From Hemicentrotus pulcherrimus (lineage: Eukaryota; Echinodermata; Echinoidea; Camarodonta; Strongylocentrotidae), in the NCBI GenBank assembly GCA_003118195.1, contig BEXV01000362.1, forward strand, positions 97,521 to 108,369: a stretch of DNA of 10,849 nucleotides, in the 5' to 3' direction. Below the pieces are notes generated by a model. The model ran no database searches and was not told the origin of the DNA. It worked only from the letters and a program-made list of their open reading frames with translations. Below, piece after piece: positions 1-9,300 of this stretch (position 1 is its first letter; the number at the start of each line of letters is the position of its first letter). Both the position numbers and the translations under genes were made by a program.

Positions 1-200
1 TACATCTTTGTGTGTAACGTGCTTGTACTTTACAAATACTGGGCCAAATTTCTTATCATTTTGATGATTCCAGAACCTTGCAGTACACACCAATACTTAT
101 ATGCTAGATGATCAACCTTTTCTTATCAATTTCACAAAGTTTCTTTCACAGTGCAATCGCATGACCATAACTGGTCTTTAGCTTTAACATCAAAAGTTAC
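1..200 (-). other. Intron 9 start, runs off the window
   Basis: The donor gtaact begins at 200. I see no exon in the remaining bases: an AG near 80 is followed at once by stops in the required frame. Confidence 0.6.
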
Positions 201-388
201 CTGCAGCAGCATTGTGGGTGAGCTCATGCAGCGCATCCTGCTTGGTCTTGGCCATCTCATCTGGCGTCTTAGTTTCTCGTTCCTTGGGGCACCAAACACC
301 CCCAGGCCATAGGAGCTCACGCAGGAGAGATAGGTAGTAGCCCCACTGAGACTCGGTGAATAGCAGCCCAACCTCACGGAAAAGCCAT
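201..388 (-). CDS. Coding exon 9: nexin-C core (last exon visible)
   Basis: The acceptor is cattttattttag|ATGGCT and the donor GCTGCAG|gtaact. It enters in phase 2, so exon 8's AA plus A gives K1037, then WLFREVGLLFTESQWGYYLS. LLRELLWPGGVW is a characteristic nexin-C core motif, followed by a charged helix (ETKTPDEMAKTKQDALHELT) and NAAA. It leaves in phase 1 with one G pending. The remaining C-terminus and stop lie beyond the left edge; 1-200 shows no convincing continuation. Confidence 0.87.
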
Positions 389-3300
389 CTAAAATAAAAT
401 GGGGGTTGGGAGTGGGGGGACAGAGAAAAAAGGATAAGTAACCAGTAATTTTGAAAGAATATTATTCTCAAACCATATTTTGGTAGATAGCATACATACA
501 CCGAGGGGGATGTGGATCCTTTAAAACACGGACTGTGTTGGACATACACACACAGTATATTGATAGTTGTTGAAATACAGACAACAAAACAAATGAAATA
601 AAATCTCTTTTTGTCTCTTTTTTTTTAATGAATTATTTGAATATTGAGGACTAGAAAATTTGTTTTAAAGGATTCTCTATCACAGATAATTTTACAAGTT
701 AGAAAGACCACTCTCTAACTGAAGTTTGGAAATCAATCACATAGATCTACATAAGAGAAAGGTGATTGTAACCTGCAATTGACTCAGGATTGACTTGAAA
801 TAAATTCAAATAAACTGTAACTCTTTAAAGGACAGACAGGGCCAACATCAAGTACATCAATCCTAAAAGCTTCCCTGACCATGTACCTGAATGTGAAAGT
901 GAGATTACTTACTTATCTACGAGGTCTCCGATAAGAATAGTCACTGTGCCCTGCAGGCTCTCATCCAGCACGAAACTCTGCTGATTGAGCAGAGCCTCGC
1001 TCATCACTCCAAATAAGGCTTCAAAGACGTCTACATTGTCCTTTGATTCCACATGACCCGGCGTGACCTCTATTCCCTCTCTGTGAGGTTCGTTGGGGGC
1101 GTCGGATCCATCGCCCTCGGACCGGGGTCCAAGGAACACCTTGTCGTATTCCCCTGGAGGAGGGGGTGAGGGGGTGCGTAGGGTGAACTGCTTGTGCTTC
1201 TGACCAACAAGGAGCTTCATGACCCTCTGCATGTGGGACTGGTGTAAAATTTAAAGATTTATACAATTTAATTGTTTTCTCACAATGTTTTACATCTGCT
1301 GTTTGGAGTAGATGGATTGGCAAAGATTGCAGAAATGTTACCTTGTCTTGAGCATCTATAGCTTCAAAACACATGAACATTTCCACAAGGCAAAGATCTA
1401 TATGTGAATAGTGATACTGCAAGTACTGCATATGTAGAAAACCTTTTACAAAGGTAATAAAAATCACTTGCATACCAAAATAAGTAGTTTTTTAACAAAG
1501 CCTATTTTGAATATCCTCTGAATAATATTTTTTGCAAATAAGGGAAAATTCAAAAAATGTCTTCTCAGAGCTTAATAAGTTAAAGAACCAAAACATCCCC
1601 AAAATATCTACAATTCCAATTTTTATGAAATTAAAGAATATACTCATGTGGTTTTCTTGACTGCCTTATATGCTGCAACCGACATTTTTATAATCATTAC
1701 CTCAATGACACTTTCAAAAATTATGCATATTATGTTGGACATCTAGTTTACACATGCTTGTACCCAAAGATTGTACCTCTTTCATTTCATCCAAGCCAAA
1801 CAGTCTAATCCTTGACCTATCATCAAGGTCCCAATGGTCCTCTCCTCCTACAGGCTGCTTCCTGGGTACAACCTGACCAATCTCATCTGCCATTGGTCGG
1901 CCCTGGTCATGTGACTGCATCGTTCGACTAGGCTGGTCCAATGGGGCAGAGGTCGTAGCGGCGGAGGGAGGGGTTTGCCTTGAGGAGGAGGGCCGCATCA
2001 TGGCTGGTCGTTCTGGGAGGATGGTCTTGATGGTACCGACGATGCCCGATACCTGATGGATCAGAAGCTGAAGGGAAATAAAAAGAAACTGAATTAACTC
2101 TTCCATTTGTGCGATTCCATGCAATGCGTCATGTAAAACATGTGACATTTATCCATATATTCCATCCAATAATGAAAAATTCCCGATATGACTATGACTA
2201 GTGGTAGTGATGCAAGAAAGCACCATTGTTCACTGGTCATATCAAGAGATTCTTTATTTCTTCAAGAGATTTTTTATTTCTTCATGAAATATGTGGAAAA
2301 AAGAGATATGTTGTACAGGACATATTCCATAGAATTCTCCCTACAGCAACTCTAGTATTCGGCCATAGAGGGCAGCACCGGCCATGGGTATAATTGGCAA
2401 AGGCACTTCCTGGTTCCAATGCAAATTAAATGGGTTGAAAATAGGAAAGTCAGATAGAAATGATAGTTTTGGAACCAATAAACTATAAGTAACAGATTAT
2501 CATGGTGCCTACATAGATCACATCAAATCATCGAGGGAGTTCATGAGAGCTGAACGATAATTCAGTAAAATAAGGAATTAGTTGACACTGCTGTACATTC
2601 TCTACAAAAGCTGGAAGAAACCTTGTCTTATTTAATTCAAATGAACATTTATTTTCTTCCATTCAATTTAACATCTGTTCAAACAATACAATTTATATGT
2701 AGGAACATAAATATAATCAAAGAATTTGTATTACAAGGAAGAAGGCGAGAATCCTGATAAGCACAGCTTGTAATGAATACACAAAAACATAATATACGGT
2801 ACATTATTGCCTTCCCAGGTATCGTATCTGCACAGTTTTGTAGGAAGGTCGCCATCTACCATCGAACACTGTATTGGTGGAAGGGAGAATTTCCCAAGGG
2901 TGCTATATTAACTTTGACTACAACCCAATCTATATCTGCTTGACAATGCTTCCAAACCTCAAAGAACAAAGTGATCTTGGCTGCTGTTTTAAAAAGAGAT
3001 TCATATAATATTGCAAGTCTCACCAGTGACCAGGTATTTAAAGTTCAAGTTAAGTTAACATTCATAAAGAAACATTACAAAAATACTAAAGTGCTCATTC
3101 ACAACAAAACAAAATGTATTTGTGCAAATTAATCTGGCTCTCACATGAAGGTTTACATAATGCACAAAAACAACAATGAGAACATAAGTCCAACACAATC
3201 TATCAAGCAAACAAAAGAAAGAAAAAAACTTGTCATTTGGAAAAAGGCACACTACATGTATATTCACCAATTAAATGTTGTACACGCATCAGGTGTGTAT

Positions 3301-6300
3301 AATTTGATGAAAATTAAAGGTCAACCACATAATAAATCCCTCTAGATGCAAATTTAAATAAGAAGTTTCTAGAAGAACAATACCACAGCACACGGTACAA
3401 AGTTGATGAGCTACATGTATGGTGGTTGCATTATTGGAAAAACGGTGCTCTATTTGAATCCTAAATACATGTAGTTAAGGATGACCAAATGTCAAAGTTC
3501 ATACTTACTTTATCAATCCTTAACGGTCCAATGGTAGCTTTCTTGACAAACTCTATGTGGCCATCGCCATCGATGGCTAGAAACTCGGCCATCTCTCTGC
3601 TGTTATGAATGACTGGACGACTCAGCAGTTGCTGTGTAAAAGAAAATTAAAAGTAGGAATTCATTCCTTGAAATGCTAGAGCCCCGTATGGCAGCCATGC
3701 TAAAGCCAGGGTAATAATCGGGAGCGCCAGGAGGGTCAAACCTGACTGACATAAGCGCTATACAAGAACCCACTATTATTATTATCATTTATGAGTACCA
3801 GTATAACTTTTAAGCTCACAACACAATCTATATTCTGACAACAATCCAATTTTGTAAGAATTTACAATGGCATTAAAAATATGAATTATCATGTCCAATC
3901 GCAAATGATGGTGTTCTAATACTCGGCTCAGAGTCACAGTGACATCCGATCGGAAGTGTAATTGTCTATGATTTAAAGCCGATTCTGTTCTGACTAGAAA
4001 TCTTTAAATGAACTAAAATTCCAGTTGGGAGTATTTGTATCTTTATTCAGAACCTAAATCAGGAAGGTGATGTTTGTTTAGATTTCCAAATGTTATTTCC
4101 GTTTCTTCAAAAATCAGATCGCAGCAGGATCTTACAGTGTGCAGTAGGCTTCACATTGCATACATGTATATTTTGAGATTATAGGCTCATAGCAATTCCA
4201 CAAAAAAATGCTGATCTTTAACAACTGTCTCCAGCTATGTTATTCAATAAAAAATCTCACAAACTGAAAAAACACATCGAAGATCATATTATGAAATCAT
4301 TCAGAAAATGGATCAGGTAATATAAAGACCACTGATGGAAATACAATTTCTTGCCTTCATGTAGGTACAAAACTACTTCAATTCAATTTATTTATTTTCC
4401 ACTTCAAAACATTGTAAACACAAGGGTAAAATACAGCAATAAATTCAAAATATAAAATGGTGGGATACCCTTACAACTGAGCAAAGTGCTTGTGGGCAGG
4501 TTCCTTCTCAAATGTTTGGTATAATTTCTTAGTATTTCCCAGTATTTTCCAGTTTTTATCAGAAAATTGCAGACCAAGGTAAGCACCGATGTATTTATTC
4601 TAAATCCATCTAATATCATCATCCTTGGTGGGACAATTCATGTTTACATTATTATTACCTGTCCAAAATATAATCCTATCAATGTCAACAATACACAATC
4701 CAGAATGTGGAAACCAACATATGCTAACACATGCGATGAAATTTGATTTTGGTAAACATGCATTTTTCATCATCTCAGGCACATAGAAGAGGGCTCTCAT
4801 GGGGAATTCAAAAACATTTGGGTGATTACTCAATTACAGGTGTTGTTAATCACCAGGATTAGCCTTCCGTTTTATGACCAACATTCTTTTGGACATGTAG
4901 AGGTAATTGGTAAGAGTCAAAAAATAAAATTCCTTTTACAAAAAAAGTATTTCTTAATTTGTCAATACATCTACAACAGTAGAACACAACCTCCAAACAT
5001 TAGCTCTGGGGAGCCTACAGTGTAGTTTTAAAAAAACCCATGTTCAGTGTTCACTATTTATCTGTTACTGATGATTTTTTTCTTTCGTTTTCTTGCCATT
5101 GTAGAATCATTCAATATCTCACAGAGCTATATAAAAATACTGACTGTTCCCCTAAAAAAGAAGTTAGCATTGAGCTCTGCCTAATGTACAACTTTGCATA
5201 CCAGGTTCTAAACAAGCAAAATAAATCTCACATTAGCTGCATTTAGACTGAAAATAAAAATCATTGAATTTTCTCACATTCCAGTGATTCAGGCAAACAG
5301 GCAGCAGATTTTTTACAATTTTTGCAGTGTAAAAGCCCGCACTCCAATCATCGGTAAAAGATTTTTATATTTTGGTCACGTGACAAGAAACGCATGTACT
5401 CTTTTCACACAAAAATCAGAATGAGCAAATACTAGTGCTGTAACATCACAGATATCTCCAATTCCGTTTAACTGTCATTCAAAACCGGACGGTTTTCGGT
5501 TAAACGATTAACCGACTATGTCGACAGCAAGCCAGGTCCATGTGAAAAAGCGAAAAGGACTTTCATTTAACTGCGAGGTGCATTTGAAGGCGCCGTTTTG
5601 TGCTTGTGAACTTGTCACAATAGTAACAATGTCGTTTTTAGAAGAATGTGTAAGATCATTGATGTCAATTAAAAACGGTAAAGGACCTAGGATAGAACCT
5701 TGTGGTACGCCATGTGTAAAAGTTGGATGAATTGATATTGAGATCTATTACAAGGATTACTTTCAAACCAAGATGACAGACAAATTTGGAGTGTTGTTCT
5801 AGTTTCGGAGTGGTGAGTCAACACACTGATTACTGAGCTGGGAGACATTGCCAGGCATAGTGCCAGGTGGAGGGGCATAAATCAAAACTTTTAAAAAATA
5901 TTAAAAAAAAAAAAAAAAACAGGAAAACAAAATCGTCCAACTGAAAAACGGAATCCGCCATGGGCAGTCGGATACCGGACGGTTAAACGTTTGACTACAA
6001 CAATAGCAAATACCAACGTTTTTTTTTCATGGGTTTTTCCATGTTGAGTTTCCAGTGTTTCCAGTGTGAGTAGCAGTCCGAAAATCAATGAATTTTCAAA
6101 ATGGTGTTTGGGATGGGTAAATATTCCTTCAAGCAAGGTCTGGAGATTCCCAAAGAAAAATGAGAAATCTAAAGGGGAAACAGATTAGTCCAGCTGAACA
6201 GGAAACTCTAGTGGTTGTTGTTGACGGCTAGGCATCTGGCTCAGATGAATACTAAACTCACCTTAAGGTATGTTTCTAGAGAGGCCCTCTTCTGATCCTC

Positions 6301-9300
6301 CATCGCTGGGCTAAGTCTGCTGATTGGCAGCATGGACTGCTTAGGAATATTCCCAATACCTGCACGAAAGAAACAATAATTATTTTCAACAGAAGCCTTT
6401 GAAATTTCATTTTTCAGTATCTACAATAATAATAGATAATATTTGAAAGGTGCCTATTCCATTTGAAATTAAATGCCCAAGGCACACTTATGCAAAAGAT
6501 GAAACAATATACACAAAAGTACCATTTGAGTAGGATACAAGATATGGAAGAGAAAAAAGAAGAAAAATTACAATTAATTACATGTATAGGCCAAAACAAA
6601 CAGATCCTTTTATAATGACAAATTACAGACTGCATGATAAACTTACCTCTCATATTTCTGCTCAGATGGAAGTTTTTGGTGATTCTAGCATGGAGGTTGA
6701 CAAACTCTCTGTAGCGGCGTTTAACTTCCATCTCATTCTTGCTACTATAGGCTGCTTCTGAGTCATCAGATAATGTAGGTTTCTTCAACAGATCATACTA
6801 CAAAAGAACAAAGAGAATAAATTCAACATTATATCATACGAACTGTCTACAAAACTGTAAAAAAAACAAGTAAGGTACAATTGTCCAGGATGGGCCTGGT
6901 GGCTATGATAAGGCACTCAAGAGTTCCAAGTAATTTCTTCCAATCACGTACCGTAATTAACGTTGTATTAACCACAATTTTTTACTGCCGAAAAAAAATG
7001 CAAAGTCGGGGGGTGTGTCTTATACACGGTCCAAACAAAAAACAAAAAAATGGAAATGTCTCCCAGCTCTGTAATTGGTGTTGACTCACCACTCAGAAAG
7101 TAGAACAACACTCAAATTTGTCTGTCGTCTTGGTTTATACAACGTTAATTACGGTATCCAATTACCTTCCCTGGGTAGAGTGTGGCAAATGTAGATCAAT
7201 TTCATGCCAATTTGAACCCTGTAATACTTGAGTCGAAGTCCAGTAACCTATCCCCTAGAAACAGAAGATTACTGGAGTATCATTCATCAACTTGGGACGT
7301 GATGGCTCAGTGGTAGAGCAGTGGTCTCGTAACCTGAAGGTCCTGGGTTCAATACCAATTTGATGCTCTAGCAGGCATTAAATTTCAATATTTTTAGGGC
7401 AAGGCCACTTTTCTGTAGGGCACATTACTATATTACAGCACAAATAGAAAGAATTGGAAAGGGCACACAAAATCTCCAAGGCCAATGAGAGGGGCACTGA
7501 GGCCAATCAAAAGGGCATCCACTGTCATGGCCTTGGTGGTCTTGGATTAATTTAAGCCCTGCTCTAGTAAGCTTTGGTATAAAGGCATTAAGTCTTTTTT
7601 GTGCCACTATATTTAGCTAAGATACCTATCTATGGTTTCAATTACTTACAGTGCATGCATTTTATTACTATACATCAAATATAAAGCAGAACTTGATATA
7701 CATGTATGGCCTACAACAACAAAAGTTGTCACACCTGAATGATGAAGTAGACGACTGGTTTCTTGCCTTTGGGGTCACCAAGCCAGCTGGTAGTGGGGAT
7801 GTTAAGGTTAGTAACTCTCCACGTAGCCCACTCCAGGGGTATTTCACTACCGTTGCCCGGTTGCAGGTCTTGGGCATCGGGTGGGGTCTGGAGAAACTCT
7901 GGAGCTGTTTCACTTCTAATGAGAGGATGTCTGAAATTGATTATATGTACATGTTCATTAGATAATAATATCATAATTATAATTTTGGTAGTTTAACTTG
8001 TTTTCATTTTCTCAGAAAGAAGTATGTCAGACAAGAAATGTAATGCTTACAGAAGAAATTAAGTTTTTGATAATATGCACTCTGTAAAGCGCTCTCAAGA
8101 GACATTTGTATTGGTAAGCGCTATATGAAAGCGGAATATTATTATTTTTATCATAAAAAATAATGCTAAGTTCCAATATCTACCAATACAGTTCTCCACA
8201 ACATGACATGAAGTGAGTGCCTGCCCTCCATTAATATAATCCAAAAAAAATGTACAGAGCATTGATGAACAAATTGACTACCTGTAGTCTTAATTTGTAT
8301 CAATTTTTTTATCTGCTGTTGTAACTTCTTTTCAAACTTAATAAAAGGATTTAAATACTTGGCTAATGCCATTCCCAAGATTGGAGACTAATCTCATGTT
8401 TTTGTATAGTAGTGCATATAATGCTAACATTGAATAAGTTTACAGAGTCTACAAGGAAAAAAAGACTGCCTTTGAGGCTCTGACTTTACCTATGACTGGG
8501 AGAGGTTCCTTGGGAACTGACTTGGAGTTTGTCATCCTTCCCTGCATTTACTAGGTGTCCATCTGTGTCCTGCTCCTCTTGCTCATTTATCTTGGAGTTG
8601 GAAGATATCTCATTAGAACTGCTTAGCGAAGATGTAGATTGGCATGATGTCCTAGAGTCCAACGTGGATACTGTCTCTAGAGAAGTTGGAACACAATCTC
8701 CTAAGTCTGTAAGGCAATTGGCACTGAAACACGATCTCATACCTTCAAACCGGGATGACTGGATTGCATCATCAGTTGCCATGCTGTCTTAGACTCTGTC
8801 CATGACACTCCCTCCTGATTGTGACACCGGATTCTGGATGGCTATGATGTTGGAACCTGTGGAGGCTGACCTCCGATGAGTCTTGACCTTCCGGATTGTT
8901 CCAAGAAATGGAAGGTCCATTTCATCACTTTCCCTTTCCTCATCCAGACCTTCTCCTTTTGACACGGTGTCAGAGTCCTGTCTTGAAATTGATTTGCTTG
9001 CTTCTAGCATTGTCATCGGCATGGAAAATGTGAACTGTTGAGGGGGCTCAATGACTTCAAATGGAGATGGCAATGACTTCTTATCCCTTTCTGATCCATC
9101 ATAGTGAGGCCCTTGCTCCGCTTCCTTATCAGTTGGATTTTGTATTTTGACCACTGTCTCTCGAGTGCCTGAGCTGTTTGTCTTCTCTACTTGAGAGGTA
9201 GTGTTGGAGTTTTGGGGTATTTCCATGGATTCTACATTGACTGATGAAATATCCACATCATGATTCACTGTGACCAATTCTTTGAGTAATTTGTCATCAT

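Larger units (their letters stand above)
5433..6005. mobile_element. Non-autonomous hAT-like element, 573 bp
   Basis: The element is flanked by a perfect 8-bp direct repeat GCAAATAC (5425-5432 and 6006-6013), the target-duplication length of hAT transposons. Its ends are TAGTGCTGTAAC on the left and, reverse-complemented, TATTGTTGTAGT on the right: 8 of 12 match, and the left end fits the hAT YARNG pattern. Subterminal sequence also pairs: ATTCCGTTT (5461-5469) is inverted at 5946-5954, and ACCGGACGGTT occurs directly at 5484-5494 and 5974-5984. No transposase frame is present. A LINE fragment lies inside, so it is either a composite or a host for a later insertion. Confidence 0.75.
3632..6261 (-). 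other. Intron 4, the largest, transposon-rich
   Basis: This 2.63-kb intron separates the last two PX exons. It contains an ATT-tailed repeat (3672-3788), a probable LINE tail (4374-4440), the hAT-like element (5433-6005) with a reverse-transcriptase fragment inside it, and an A-run at 5905-5919. The rest (3790-4370, 4445-5425) is AT-rich with short random frames and nothing I recognise. Confidence 0.7.
6798..7734 (-). other. Intron 2, filled with repeats
   Basis: This 937-bp intron holds the inverted-repeat element (6949-7156), the tRNA-derived SINE head (7293-7365) and the 190-bp MITE (7372-7561). The sequence between (7157-7292, 7568-7734) shows no gene; 7568 onward may be the remaining SINE body. 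Confidence 0.7.

Noticed and set aside
132..377. 81-codon minus-strand frame across exon 9
   Set aside because: It reads exon 9 in another frame and starts at the splice acceptor ATG. The phase from exon 8 requires the KWLFREVG frame.
2795..2890. Possible extra exon in intron 5 (minus strand, after ACCAATACAG)
   Set aside because: There is an acceptor-like AG, but a stop follows in the useful frame and there is no GT donor in phase. Exons 5 and 6 already join in phase 0.
3055..3345. Overlapping small frames on both strands
   Set aside because: AT-rich, low-complexity translations with no splice sites or homology I recognise.
4404..4833. Two minus-strand frames (72 and 77 codons) as a LINE ORF end
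   Set aside because: Only NLPTSTLLS faintly resembles a reverse-transcriptase tail. Apart from the 3' terminal sequence at 4374-4440, the match is too weak to annotate.
5518..5730. Plus-strand 70-codon frame containing GPRIEPCGTP inside the hAT-like element
   Set aside because: It is the antisense reading of the reverse-transcriptase motif GVPQGSILGP on the minus strand; a familiar shadow, not a gene.
5891..6136. 81-codon minus-strand frame
   Set aside because: It spans the right end of the hAT-like element and ends in a poly-Phe run from the A-tract; no sign of coding.
7293..7365. Functional tRNA-Thr gene
   Set aside because: The promoter boxes are intact, but the anticodon stem and T stem do not pair well; a SINE head is the better reading.
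7651..7996. Plus-strand frames of 77-104 codons
   Set aside because: They lie antisense to exon 2 and run into AT-rich intron; no domain or splice logic supports them.
8784..8827. Mini-intron that would remove the in-frame TAA (gtgtca ... gacag)
   Set aside because: It is 44 nt, far too short for an animal intron, and not a multiple of three, so it would break the downstream frame.
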